Shown here piece by piece: positions 35,084 through 47,630 of a DNA stretch of 64,000 nt (position 1 is the stretch's first letter; the number at the start of each line of letters is the position of its first letter). This DNA comes from Trametes villosa (Eukaryota; Basidiomycota; Agaricomycetes; Polyporales; Polyporaceae): the NCBI GenBank assembly GCA_002964805.2, contig PUDQ02000010.1:1116001-1180000 (forward strand). The letters are read 5' to 3'. Under the pieces are notes generated by a model that saw only the letters and a list, made by a program, of their open reading frames with translations, made no database searches and was not told the DNA's origin. The position numbers and the translations under genes are program-made.

Positions 35084-36072
35084 CTAGTCCACGGTCAGGT
35101 CGCAGAAATCCTTCCCGTCGGGCCCCTTCTCCCATTTGATCTCTGCCTCACTCTTCGGCACGGCCTTCGCGACGTCCTCCGTTTTGCGACGTTTGGCAGA
35201 GCTCCCGCTGCTGCCCTCCGCCATCCTGCGCTGCAACCCTTTATCAGCACGGTCGCGACGAATTACGCGCCCTAGCGACCCACATTAGCACGGCGGGCAG
35301 TCTCTTGCCCTTCCAGCGCGGCAACGTGCTCGGCGAACCCTCGGATGACTTCGTTGCTGTAGTGCCGCACGATGAGGCGGTCGAACTCGCCAGGGACGAG
35401 TATCAGGGCCTCGGTGTCGACCAGCCTCCAGAACTGACCCCGCGGGAACCAGACGTCCATTTTGCGCAGCGGGGCCCCCTCGCCGAGAACGTAGTTGAGC
35501 ACGGCGGGATAGTCGTCGAGATTGACGGTGTTGTCCTGGCGGCGAGCCACGGTGAATCCCTTCGGGCCGGCTGAAGCCTGCCTCGCTCGTCAATCGTTGC
35601 CCTCGTACACGACGCGCCACGTACCTGGTCCCAACAGACAATGAGGAGCTCCAGCCCTCGCGGCGTGCCATCGCCCCGTATGTCCTCCACGACCATCTCC
35701 TCTTGCCCGCTGGCAAAGCTGAGCTGTTCCACGAGCTTGAGCTCGGCGCCGAGGCCCGGACAGAGTCTGACATGCGGCAGGCGCATGAGGAAAGCCTGCA
35801 TGCCCTCCCCCGGCGCGACCGCCAGCTCATACAACTTCCTGCGCGCCCAGTCCGTCTGCTCGGGCACCCAGAAATCGAGTCGCGTGCTCGTCACGCCTCC
35901 CACCGTTTGCAGGACCCACTCAATCTCCTGCAAAAATTTTTCCTCGTCGGCGGGGAGTTCGAGGTAGCGCATCTTCGCTGCGAGCCCGTCCTGAGTAGTA
36001 CACCGTCAGCTCGGTGCTGTTGGCCCACAGCGGACGTCGTACCTCCGTCCAGATGTTCAAGCGGACCTGCAT
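35084..36072 (-). CDS. hypothetical protein, KDZ-cluster four-exon family, member 2
   Basis: Four exons, 36072-36043, 35990-35625, 35577-35284 and 35230-35084, give 278 aa. All introns are in phase 0. Exon 1 is only 10 codons (MQVRLNIWTE). Exon 2 (122 codons) ends LLIVCWDQ and exon 3 (98 codons) contains MDVWFPRGQFWRLVDTEALILVPGEF. The final exon has a bipartite-like basic patch (SSAKRRKTED) and ends DGKDFCDLTVD. Exon number, intron phase and end-of-exon motifs match the genes at 32875-34090 and 49090-50335, while overall sequence identity is low. Function is unknown. Confidence 0.75.
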
Positions 36073-36464
36073 GGCGGCGTGAGGCGGTGGCGGGCGAGTG
36101 GGGGTTGGGGCAAGGTAGCGGGCGAGTGGGGGTTGGAGAAAGGACGACCTGTGGTCGGGCGCCCGCGATCGTCCCATCTCCATCGATCGCATCCTCCCGC
36201 TCGCGCGGCGCGCCCCACTTCCCTGGGATTCAGAGCATCACCTTTACATGTACTTTGCCACACCTCCCAAGTCTACGTTGTACTACTGTTCGTCGCCTAA
36301 TGTACATCAACCCCGCTTCCTCGAAGCCCCCCCTCTGCCCCTCTTCCCAGGTGGCTTCGCCGGCGACGTTTCACCCCCCCGCTTCTTGGTCTTGGTCTGC
36401 GCGAGTGTCATGACGCTGCGCGTCGGTCCTCAGTGGACCATCCAGCTGTACTCCTAAGGAACAC

Positions 36465-38396
36465 TTACGGTTCGTAATCCTTCTGTGCGCGCTGCGAGAC
36501 CACGATCCTGCGCCCGCGAGAGGACCTCGGGGCGTCACTTCCCGACGCTCCCGGAGTGGCGGCAGGTTCAAGCCCTGGGTGTGCGACGACAGCCTGGGGC
36601 CCCTCCATTTCAGGCTCCTGCGCCGGAGGCCCCTGGCTCAGTTCACCAGCCCCGCCCGCCGGTGCCTCTGCCTCCTCCTCCCCTGCTGCCGCCTTCGCCT
36701 TTTTTTTGGTGCTTCTACCCTTTGCAGAGCCCAGCTGGCCGCCGCGGGTCTTAGCAACCGGCTTCTTGGCCTTGGCCTTCACCAGCTGTGCAGTTCGGCC
36801 CTCCCCAGCACCGCCCTGGGTCGCGCCCTCGGCCGCGGCGTCTGCAGTGGTCCTCGGGCCGTCTCTCTCAGCCTCGCTGTTAGCCTCCGTTGGGAGCGCA
36901 ACTGGCACCGGGGCCGGGGCCCGGGGGCCCGTGAACTCATCCGACACCACAACCACGTCATCCCCCTGCTCGGGGTCGCCCTCTCTGGCCACGCTGTGAC
37001 TCTCGTCAAGTACCGCGTCCGTCTCCGGCAGCGTGGGCAATGCATCCTCGCCCTCGCCCGCGCTACCCTCCTCGCCTTCGACTGGCACGCTCAGTTTGAC
37101 CTCAGTGTGCCTGGGCGTCGCGGGCGCGACCTGCGGACCCACTTGTCGCGTAGGCGTCTGTCCGGCTGGCCCTGATCAACGTAGCCATTGAGGAACGTTA
37201 TCATCGAAGCGCGAGGCAGCCCTCACCTTCATCGCGTCCGTCTCCAGCCACGCGCGTGCCGTCGACTCTCGAGGGCGTCCTTGGGGCCACTATGTGCGCC
37301 GTACTCTGTCCCCGCGCCTTCCCCTCCTCTGTCGAGTATCAGCTCGGCTCCACGCGCTGCCTGCATGCGTACTGACCATGCAACGCATCGTATGTCCACG
37401 TGAGGATCCACGCTTTCAGCCTGTCCGCGTTCCACCCGACCTCAGCTGCGAGCGCTGCAGTGAATGTGCGTCCTTTGCCGTCGAGCCCCGTCGAGGCGCT
37501 GTTGCCGTTAGTATCGCGGGCGTGTGGTCACATGGGGGGCACTTACTCGAGGAATTCGACCACGCCATCCTCGTTCGGCCCTCCGAGGATCACCCCGCCG
37601 ACCCAGTGGACCTGCTCCCGCAAGTGTTCCATCACTTTCTTCGTCCATTCGCGCGCAGAGGGCACCAACCTGATGACGCAGATCAGCACGGAATGCGCAT
37701 TGCAGGACGCCATACTACTGACGCTGCGCGCACGACCTCTTCCGGGCTGCCGGCCTCCTCTAGCTGCTCCGCGGCGTCCTCGGCGTTCACTCGCTCCGCT
37801 TCGCTGGCCATTTGCGCTTTCACGTCTTCAGACAGCCCGGCGAACGCGGTGGCCAGTTGCCGGCGCAGCGCAGCGAGATCGACAGCGCCGTTCGGATGCT
37901 TGGGATTTTCAGGCACAAGCTCCCAGCGGAGCTCGCTGTGCCCGAACGCATCGAGAGCTCCCCAGCGTCGCCGCCGTGCGGCTTTCAGAGCCGGCAGTGG
38001 CGGCACGGCGGCTTCTCGCGGTCGGTTCTTGTGGTCCTGGTGGTAGTTCTTGATGTAGTGGTGGATGTTCTACGCGCCATGTGAGATAGCCTGGCAGAGC
38101 CATGCAGGACAACTCACCCGTCGCCGGCTCTGCTGCATGTCCCTCTCGGACATAACCTGCTCCTCGCTCCCGTCCTCCCTATCGGTATCACCTGAATGGC
38201 TCCCTTCGCCCTCTCCATCGTCCGTCACGCCTGCCTTCGCCCCAAACTTTGCCGCAAATTCGGGCGCGAGAAGGTTGGCGACATTGAGGAAGCGCGCCCC
38301 ACCTCCGTCGAGTACTTTTTGCACGTCTGCTTCGTCGTAGCGCGCGCGCAGCCACGCGTACTCGTCTGGCTGGAACTTGTGCTTAGCAGGAGGCAT
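36465..38396 (-). CDS. conserved hypothetical protein, same family as the 17.1-18.9 kb gene
   Basis: Six exons, 38396-38118, 38069-37723, 37669-37547, 37498-37377, 37289-37227 and 37171-36465, give 546 aa with all junctions in frame. The intron before exon 4 has a perfect TACTAAC branch site. N-terminus: MPPAKHKFQPDEYAWLRARYDE. Core: SAREWTKKVMEHLREQVHWVGG followed by ILGGPNEDG and later GRTFTAALAAEVGWNADRLKAW. The ~230-residue C-terminal tail is acidic then Ala/Pro/Lys-rich (KAKAKKPVAK, RSTKKKAK). An upstream in-frame Met at 38480 is also possible. The intact reading contrasts with the frame break in the relative at 17-19 kb. Function is unknown. Confidence 0.75.
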
Positions 38397-38602
38397 AGGG
38401 CGCGCGAGCGGGAGTAGGGAGTTCACGCGTGTGGTGCTCGCGAGGGCGCTTGAGCGGACTCCCCCCTTCGCTGTGGCCACCGTGGTACTGTACAGTCATT
38501 GGCGCCAGCGGCTATGCGTTCGAACCCCAACAGACCTACCGAGATCGACGTTTGCTCATTTTACCGTGCCAGTAAAGTGCATTTACGCCTAATTAGCTAC
38601 GA

Positions 38603-41600
38603 TTACAGCTTGTGCTTCATCGGGAAGCGCATGGGAGACGTGGGGAGGCGACTGTAATGTTTGATAAATGTATCCACGTAGAACTGAACCGCGAGCATCT
38701 GTGCGGGCTCGTACGTGTCCCACGACCAGTCGTCCAGAGTCTTCGGCACGTCGCGCAAGGCTTCGGGATAGTCGGGCCACCGCTTCATAACGCGCAAGAA
38801 CGCGGCGAACGGTTCCACCCGGCTCTTCCAGTCCAGCTCTATCGAGTCCAACCACGCACATTCCGCGACGTCGCGAGCCAGGTCCGGAAGTACACCGATC
38901 ACCCCTGAGGTCTCTCCCCAGCACGCCGACACCTCCGCTTCACGCTCCCAGCGATGCATGACCGGCCATCCGTCCCGCGGGACCAGCAGCTGGTCGAGCG
39001 CGAGCAACTCACAGCGCCAGTTGATCTCGTGCGCCTCCCACAGCATGTAGTAGCGCACTCGAGGATCTTCCGCGGCCCTCTTGCTCGTCACCTCGAGCCA
39101 CGCGAGCGTGGGCTTGTCTTCTTCGGCATAACTGCGCAACGAGGCCGACCCGATGAACAGCCTCGCGATGGAATTCTTCACGTCGAACCTGCGTTTGATG
39201 CGCCGGACATCCGCCTCGTGCGCCACGGTCGTCGTGTCGGGTTCCGTCACCGCATAATCCCCCCAGAGTGCATCTCGCCACTCCGTGATCGTCAGGGGCT
39301 CCCCGGAAACGGTCGGCTCGAGCAGGCGAACGCGACAGAACCGGCGGATGCGCACGACGTTGTGGAGGTACCGGTGCACCTTCTCGTCTTTCCTGATGAT
39401 GCCCTCCGGAGCGAAGTTGCTCGGGAGCGTCGTTTTGGAGGAGACGGTGTCCAGGAGGAAGGGCGGAGGGTAGAAGTACTTCGCGGCGGAGATGGGCTGA
39501 GGCAGCATGCCGACCTTGCGCAGCGCGCGGATCCAGGATTCGGGGGGTCGGAAGAAGGGCGATCGCACGAACTCTCGCGCAGGCTGGCGGTGCGGGACTG
39601 CTGCGACGGCCGGCTGAGTAGCGCCCGCGACATGTCCCAAATCGGGTCCCGCCGTCGGGGCGGGCGGGGGGGCGGGGCCACGTGGCTTATTTTTCTTCCC
39701 TCCGCGGGCCCGCGGTTTCTTGCCCGTATCTCGCTTTTGCGGGGCTACCGGTGCCAGCGCCAACGTTTTCGACACAACCTCGCTGGGCGAAATGCGAGCC
39801 CGTTTGGACGGCTGCGGCGCGTCTGGGACGTTCTCCGAGACCGCCGCCGGCAGGTTCAAAGTGATCGTGGAGCACAGCTGCATGCTGACGCCTTGCACCA
39901 TGGTCGCGAGCCAGTTGCCGGTGAGGTTCATCACGCCGGCCCGGACCGAGGGCGCGTGCAAGACCGGCGGGACGCTTTCCTGGCTCGATAGCACATACGG
40001 GCTGGTCGCGCGGACGACTTTCCATACCCTGATGTGGGAGGTGAGTGGCTGGAGAAACCAAACGGGGACGCCGATCCGGCGGCACGTCTGGGCGGCCGTT
40101 CCCTCTCGCACGAAGGCCCCGACGACGGGGAGGACATCGTCGCTGAAGTCGCGCGGGGTTTCTATGCGCTTGGACACGACTTGCAGGTAAGTTTTGAGAC
40201 CTGCGAGCTCCAGGCAGAGACGTTGGACGTGCGCGGCCACGGCGACGGCGATGCCTGGTTTCGCGGGCAGGCGGGACATGCGGGCTGCGCATTGACACAC
40301 CATCAAACAGAGCTGGTCGCCCAGCGCGCGCCGCGACGACGAGAGGTCCGTCAGAGCGCGGAAGGCACCAACGACCTGCTCGACGGCCGCTTTGAGCTCG
40401 GCGATGATCGGGCGGTGGAGAAAGCCCAAAGATAGCATGCCGGATCGCTGATCTTCATGCCAGTCTTCCGCTGGGCGGAGGTTGCGCCACAGAATTGGCG
40501 GTAGGCCGGGCGCGCCTCTCCGAGGGATGCACGCGACGTGCCACATGCCCGTCACGAGCTCCTGGGGCCAACGCGAGTACTCGTTGACTCCCCACAAGCC
40601 GTCCGAGTAAGTCTTGATGATGCGCCGTTCTATCGGGTAGTCCGGGATATAGTCAGCGTTGGGAGTCGTCACGACGAGCGACTGGAAGCCCGCGAGCGAC
40701 GCAACACGTCCGTCGAAAGCGTCAGCGATGCGCGGGGCTGTGGTAGATGCAGTGAGTCATTGGCGAGGTCACTGGATGCGGTTAGACTCACCTGGGCCAA
40801 ATTCGTTGCGCTGCAGTTCGACCGCGCGCGGGCGCGCAGGCAGCACTGGTCTGGTCGCCTCCACGCGCCGCGGTGGTTCGACGTGGGGTACTCTGCCGTC
40901 CTGTCCTGCTACGCTTCTGCGTCAGTGCTAGCCGCGTCGTGATGTGTTCAGGCACGTACCCTCCCAGTCATAACCGCGTGCCAGCATGGCGCGAGGGGCC
41001 CGCGGAGTCTGGCCTCCGTGCAGAACAGCGTGTCCTCGATCGGTAGCCCCTCGCGAACGGTGGCTCGGCGATCGCTGACCTCGGGCGTATTCGCCGGGGC
41101 GTGCGTGCCCGCTTGCAAGGTCAGAGCCCCGGCGCGTGTGGACATCCCGATCAGGCACATCGGCATGACCGCTATCCGGCGAAGGCGGCAAGGGGGGCGG
41201 CGTTATCGATGGTGGCGGCGGCGGGGCAGGGGTGTGCGCCCGGGGTGTCGGAGGCGGAGATGTCGACCTCGACCATCGGGGGGGCGACTTCGAAGGAGTG
41301 CGCCAATCGACAGTCGGTGTGGGAGAAGGAGGGTCTGCGGACTCGGGTGTCCCGACCTCCAACCGGCTCGTGCTCGCAACAGGACTGGCTGTGTCTCTGA
41401 ATGGGGAGCGCCACCGCGCCGGACCAGCCTCGGATGGGAGCAGCAGTGCCTGCGCTTCGGAAGGTGGATCTGCGGGCGCGGAGGTCCAGCCGCTGGCGCG
41501 ATCGTTTCCGGAACGCGCCAGTACTAACGTCCCGGACGACGTCCACGCGCGCGACGCCTCCGGATGCCCCTCTGATGGCGGGGCGTGGAGTATGTTGCGC

Positions 41601-41914
41601 AGCCACTCGTCGTCGGCTTCGCTTTGGCCGCCGGGCTGCAGCGGCGACGTGGATTGGTGGGCACGGTCGTGATCGCGGACCGCTAGTTCTAACGTTCCAG
41701 ACGAGGCGTGCGACCTCTGCGCATTGCAATGTGCCACCGGGGCGTGGAGTATATTGGCCAACCAGTCGTCGTGCCCCTGGTCACCGCAAGCATCCTCCTT
41801 TGTGGGCGTGCGCCCGCCCGGGAAGGCATCTGTTCTGTCCTCATCTGACGCGCTCAAAGTGTGGGGACTCGCGGGCATCGTCGACCTATGAAACCCGGTC
41901 GGGACCTTTGCCAA
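38603..41914 (-). CDS. large hypothetical protein, KDZ-cluster gene
   Basis: Four exons, 41914-41170, 41111-40960, 40900-40792 and 40737-38603, give 1046 aa. The first intron uses a weak GTCATG donor; the others are canonical. The N-terminal 250 residues are Pro/Ser-rich and contain a ~53-residue duplication beginning DDWLANILHAP and DDEWLRNILHAPP, each followed by SSGTL and LA. The conserved-looking core spans LFCTEARLRGPLAPCWHAVMTG, ELQRNEFGPAPRIADAFDG, NEYSRWPQELVTGMWHVACI and LRRPAEDWHEDQ-type segments. A basic Ala/Pro linker (KKPRARGGKKNKPRG) at mid-protein separates it from a second globular half rich in Trp/Tyr. No known catalytic motif was found. It is divergent from the KDZ transposase across a 1.27-kb gap. 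Confidence 0.72.
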
Positions 41915-43179
41915 TGAAAATCGTCGAGGGTGGCCGAACGTGTGGTGAGGCTTGTTGGTTGAGCCCTCGCCGCCGGGAGCTATGGAGTGCCCGGGACTGA
42001 AGGTTTGTTGGGTTCGTGCAGGGAGCTAATGAACACCCGCAACGAGCACCTAGGCGTGTTTCGAACGACGTGGCCGGCGGGCGGAAGTATGCTGGCCGTC
42101 GATGACTTTCGATGACCAGGGGCGCGCGTCGCGGTAGGACAGATATCCGTGTGTTATGAGGGGGAGGGCACTGGGTTATGTAGCGGTAGGTGAGACTAAG
42201 AGTGACGCACTGGAACGAGCGGACTTACAGCTTACGCATAATAGTCCTGGCCTCCCATCAGCGGAGAGTCTGGGTGCCGTTAGCTGGGGTTAGATGCATT
42301 TGCTTCCGCGATGTTGGCTGGTGCCTGCGGAGTTTCAACATGGGCGCCAATCATGAGCTCGCGAAATCGTCTAAGTCCATTCAGCGGCGTGTCCACCATA
42401 GGCCTTGTACTCTCACATCGATTGCTCGGCTGTTCCCAACATGTCTGGCTGCCTACTGCTCCCCGCACCGCGCCTCTCAGCTGGTACTGACTTTGCAGGC
42501 AGACGGGGTGTAGCGGGCTCGTGCCCTGCGAAGCCCTGGCTGTGCGGGACGTGCAGTTCGACCGTCTATGCGGTTGGCTGCACGTCCGTGGGTGCTCGCG
42601 AGAGATAACCCGTCGACGACCAGGCACAAGAACGTACGACAGGACGCAACCACGGACGGCGCAGGATCCTCAGTGCCACGGGACACCTATCTCGCGTGGC
42701 CGGCGAGGGGACACGAGTTGCGGTCCAACGGACGATCACCGTCAGATCAGGGCGGGTTGGCTCCTGTGCGTCGGCCTGGCATGGGCTCGGGGGCCGAAGT
42801 AGTACACACACTTTTAGTGCATACGCATGTAGTCCTCGTACCTAGCCTTGTAGTATCGCCTGTCGATCTCGTATGCGAGCGGGGAGCTTTGGTAGAGGCA
42901 CAGTACTATATCTGCACGTTTTGGCCGTGGAGGCTGCAATGGTCATGTCCTGGCAGAGCCAGGAAAGCTCGTGCAAGCGGGCAAATCGGCTCATATAAAT
43001 GCAATGGTTCGTACCCACCGACACGCGCTGGCGCGCATTGGCACCCGTGCTCATGAGGTCCATAGCAGGGCGGGCGGCGGCACCGAATCTGCACGCTGGT
43101 TAGCTCGGCTAAGCGCCGGCGGGCGTCGGTGGCGGCAGCCCAGAAGGGAAGGCGCGTCCTCTTCCCGCTCGCCGCGGCA
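41915..43179. other. divergent intergenic region, likely bidirectional promoter
   Basis: Lies between the start of the large minus-strand gene and the start of the transposase. Only short frames. I could not identify transposon termini within it. Confidence 0.5.
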
Positions 43180-46100
43180 ATGTCTGCGTCGACGATACGG
43201 AAGAAACGCAAAATATCCGAGGTCGAAGGCCGTTTCACCGCACACGACTTATTCGGCAAGGTCTCCGACGCCAGGGGTCGCAAGGGACAAGCCTCTCGCT
43301 ATCGCCCGGTGCCGATCCAGCGGCGGGACATCGCAACGTCGCACACTGCTGCCCTGCCGCCAGATGCAGCAGCCCATCCTGCCCCCCTGCTCGCGATCCC
43401 AGACACGCCATGCTCTCCAGCCCTCACCCCGGTCGATGCAGAGGATCCCCTCCCGGCGCTTCTGGACGGGACGGTCGACCAGGACGCAACCGGTTCAGAC
43501 GACGAAGAAGATGGGTCGACGGGCGCAGCCTCGGAGACCGATGACTCTGAAGATGAAGAGGCCCTGGTCTCCGGGGACTACCGCGATGCGAGTGGAGACG
43601 AGGAGGAGGAAGCGGGACCGAGACGGAAACGGGGGGAGGAACCAGCCAAGGCCAACAACACGATAGTGAGTGTTACCATCCACATATTCGCTGACATGTT
43701 CCGACGGAAATCATCCCAGCCACCGTCGAAGCGTTTTGCCGCGTTCAAGAACCACCACGCTCGCGCTGCGTATGACCGCCTGCTGGAGCGAGAGGCTCCT
43801 CCGCGCGGGGATGATCGCTGCCGAGCGTGCGCCCAACCTTGCGTGGCGCCTGGGCGACCTCAAGATGCTGAAGACATGCGCTACCGATGTGAAGACTGTT
43901 TGGGACGGCCGGTTCTATGTCGCGCATGCACATCCTCCTTGCACCGCCTGAACCCGTTTCACCGGCTGATGAGATGGAACGCTGCGCTCGGGTTCTGGGA
44001 ACGTCGCACGGTAAACGACCTTGCCTTCGTTTTATACACGGGCCACGGCGGGACGGCATGCCCGCGCAATACGCGCACACCCCGGAAGCTCGTGGTAGTG
44101 CACGCCAACGGCGTGCTCAGCGTTCCGGTCTCGTTCTGCAAATGCCGCCCCAATCATCGTCAGAGCGGCGCGACTCCATCTCTCGAGCCAGGCGGCGACG
44201 ACCCGGCGCATGACCACGAAGACGCGCTACAATTGCTAGACGTCGGCCTGTACCCGGCATCGTGGGACAGTCCGCGCACGGCGTTCACGCAAGACGCCTT
44301 GCGGGCCTTCATCCTCCTGTCCTCCCAGGCGAACATGAGCGCGCAGGACTACTACACATTCCTCAGGCGTCGGACTAACAACACCGCGCCGGAAACCATC
44401 CCGGTGAGTGCATCTCCCACTTCGCCTGGCGCAGTGACTGACGTCCGACACAGGATCGATACCGCGAGCTGATGGTTTCTCGGAGGGAATACGACTACCT
44501 CCTCGCGTGCAAACGCCATGCCGTTGAGCCGTCTCCCAAGCTGCCGTCGCGCAGCCTGGTTGTATGGTGCCCTGCATGTCCCCAGCCGGGAAAGAACATG
44601 CGGCCAGGTTGGGACCGCAGGCGTGCCGATCTGCGGTAAGAACGTCGGCCAGGAGGAACCTTGCGTGAGGGGCTGACAGTGCCGACAGGTACATCGACGC
44701 GCTGTTCTACAGCGTCGACGGGAACTTCCACTCGAAGCAGCGTGAGAAGCCGATGGACATGAAAGACGTCGCCCTCACGGACGGTGCGGCGTACTTCGTC
44801 GATCAGGCGGACTTTCAGACGTATTGTGACAACATAGGCCACGCGCCGCGCGAGGTACGTAGGACGTCGGGCGCGCAGACGCAGTGCTCACATCTGTCGG
44901 CAGGAGACGACGTGTCACAAGTTCGCGGCCATGGGCTACGGGGCGCATCGGGGGAAGGTCACCGGGATCGTGGCACTGGTCTGCCGCCACCTGATACTCA
45001 TGCCGGGGAGCACAGTTGACCTGCACGGCGCCGAGAAGTACGTTTGTCCAAGTGGTCGCGAGAAACAAGCTGACCCAACGTAATGAAGCCAGAAACACGT
45101 CGACTACGCAGTCGTATCTGGGACTCAAGCCTGGGTCGTCCTCTTGCTATTCAAGATGGCGTACGACATCGCGTGCCAGTACATGATCCACTTCCTGGAG
45201 AGACTCGGCAAGTTCGAGCGGGTCGTCGGCGCTTTGAATAGCGTGAAGACAGCGAAACTTCCCGAGGTCCAAGCGTGCGTCGGCAAATTCCACGTGAACG
45301 GACACACGCAAGGCTGTCGGACGCGGCAGTCGCCAAACTTCGTGCCCGGGAACGGCCGCGGCGACGGAGAAGGCTCGGAGCGGGAGTGGCACTTGACGAA
45401 CCCAACCGCGGCGGCTACCCAGGAGATGACGCCGGGACATCGCCACGACACCCTGAATAGCACCTACTCGGACCTAAACTGGCGACAGGTGCACAAAATG
45501 CGTACGTTCCTCGCGGCCCTTGCGCCTGATAGCAGCTGACGGCCTTCACAGCGCGGACGCTGGCGAAGGACCTCGAGAAGGCCGAGAAACAGCGTCGGCA
45601 GACCGGGCGTTACCTGCGCAATCTGGAGAAGACGATAGACGTCGCGTTGGTGCTGCAGTGGAAGGAGGAAGAGGCGGAATGGTTGCGCCTCGTGGTCGAC
45701 ATCCGCAACCACAAAACATTGCCGAATCCGTACAGCGCGAGCGGAGAAGAAGGTAAGCAAGCCGCGGATGCCGGCATGCTCATTGGGGAGACTGATCATG
45801 CGCCCCCAGCACTTTCCGCCGAGGCGACGGTGAGCGAGTTGCGCGCGGAGCACGGTGCCCGGGCGGACCTGGCAGGAGTGGGAGTGGTCGACGCCATACA
45901 GAGAATGATCGACCTGGAAGGCGCGAAGTAAGTGAGTGCACAGTGCGGCGAGCTCAAAACTAACGGCGGTACGCAGAAGCGCGCTCATCACGGCGATTCG
46001 GAACGTGGACCGCACGAAGAAGAGGCAGCGCGCTGCGATCACCAACAAGGTGGACAACTTCCTCCTGGAGTCGGACCTGTGCGCAGAGGAGTATGGGAAG

Positions 46101-47213
46101 TGGGTTACGGCGTCCGTCGTGCAGGCGTTCGAAGCCGCTCAAAAGGAACACCCGGGCGTGTGCGGCCTGCCGTGGCGCAATGCAGACGACGATGCGGCAG
46201 CGGACATCCCGAAGGGGCCCGCAGAGCCGAAGTTCGATCCGCCGGAGGACGACTACCTGGAGGAGCTCATTCAGACAGTAACGAAGGTCCGAATACTGCT
46301 CCCGTCCTCGTATCATAGCACGATGCGCGCCCACGCGGCGTTGAAGACAGCGGTGGATATCGAACGCAAGCTGCGCCAGGGACAGGCCAACGACGCGCTC
46401 GACGACTTACGGACTCACATAGCCGCGCGGCACAGTTTACGAGACCTTCGCACCGCGGTGAAGGGTCCGAAGCACGGCAAAGAGGTGCAGGCCCTCGGCC
46501 TCGCGGAGAGAAAGGTCGGTGAGACGGCCATGTACGATTACAGACGTTTGCGCGTGCTATTGCGCATACTAGGGATGCCAGAGAACGACCCGACATACCA
46601 GCCGCTGAAGGACGCCGACGTAGCGCATTTCGTTGTGGTCGAGGAGCAGCACGAACCGGGCACAGGCGCGCGGAAGGAGAGCTGGCTGTGGGGCGATTTT
46701 TCGTTTGTGCGCCGGCAGAAGGACGCGGCAGTGGCTGAGTTCCTGCTTCAAAGTACGTGCCTGCCCGTCGTGGCGCTGACCAGGGGACTAACACGGGACA
46801 CACAGAAACGAAGCCGCACTGGTTCCGCAGTCGCGCCAAGTACGCGCGTTGGGCGGAGGAAGTATATATCAAACGGGAGGAGATGTATCGCACCCGCGCG
46901 ATGTTTGAACACGAGCGAGAGCAGTGGCGAGCACGCGCCGAAGAGAAGACAGCTCTGGGCTTGCTCGGGCACGCTGCGTACTGCAGAAAGTAAGGCATCG
47001 CGATGATGGCAACAGCGCACCAGCTCACTCGGCGATCAGACAAGCTCACAGGTACGACACCCTAGTGCAGAAGACTCATACGCATTACCCCAAGGATTAC
47101 GACAAGGTGAGTGGCGGCCGGGGCGATCGCGTGGCCCGGCGACGCTGACAGTGTGGCGGCAGGGGGCAGTAGGTATTCCCCAAAGGGTGCGTGGGACGTT
47201 GGGCAGCCCGTGA
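43180..47213 (+). CDS. KDZ (Kyakuja-Dileera-Zisupton) transposase with CxC2-type cysteine cluster
   Basis: Eleven exons: 43180-43665, 43720-44403, 44454-44635, 44689-44854, 44904-45037, 45089-45501, 45552-45927, 45977-46752, 46806-46989, 47040-47106 and 47163-47213. They read as one 1172-aa frame. The N-terminus is basic (MSASTIRKKRK) then strongly acidic. The cysteine cluster, about residues 196-232, has CRAC, CEDC and CRAC pairs. The transposase core includes YSVDGNFH (Asp ~461), ETTCHKFAAMGYG, ALVCRHLILMPGSTVDL, MAYDIACQY (Asp ~577), GKFHVNGHTQGC and GRGDGEGSEREW (Glu ~645/648), then NSTYSDLNW. The order and spacing are those of fungal KDZ enzymes, presumed cut-and-paste DNA transposases with an RNase H-like fold. 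No stop or frame break is seen, so it may be active. Confidence 0.93.
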
Positions 47214-47630
47214 GGCTCGGGGAAGGTACGAGACTGTACGTAGAGTGTATATTATCCGTCAGGGAGAACGCGCTCGCATGGTCCGCCTGCTTGGGCGGCG
47301 CGCACGCGCACGCGCGCGGCCGCGGTTTCCTCGGGCAACGGTCTGATGACGTACGTGCGACGCGATCACGTGCGACGCGAGCTCGCCGCGACACGAGGCG
47401 CGGAGGACGCGACTTTTAGAGGACGGTTGGTATATAGCGCAAGGTTCATGTGCGGCGATGTCGACGGTTCGTTTTTGACGGTGCTGCGGCAGCGTAGGAG
47501 TACATAAAGGGACTTGGGGGGTGGTGCGACGCCCCGCCTCTGCCTCCCCTCACTCACCATCCTCCGGCGTCTCCGCCGACTTACTTGCCCGCCCACCTGT
47601 TGTCCACATTCCTCGCTCTCGTTCCAGCCA
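47214..47630 (+). other. intergenic, promoter of the zinc-cluster gene
   Basis: No gene. TATA-like TTGGTATATAGCG at about 47428 and TACATAAAGG at about 47501 lie upstream of the next start codon. Alternating GCGCACGCGCAC repeats occur near 47298-47322. Confidence 0.45.

Noticed and set aside
38603..41914. TET/JBP dioxygenase as KDZ cargo
   Set aside because: TET/JBP genes are often associated with KDZ elements in basidiomycetes, so I looked for HxD...H and the 2-oxoglutarate Arg motif in the large neighbour and the others. None was found.
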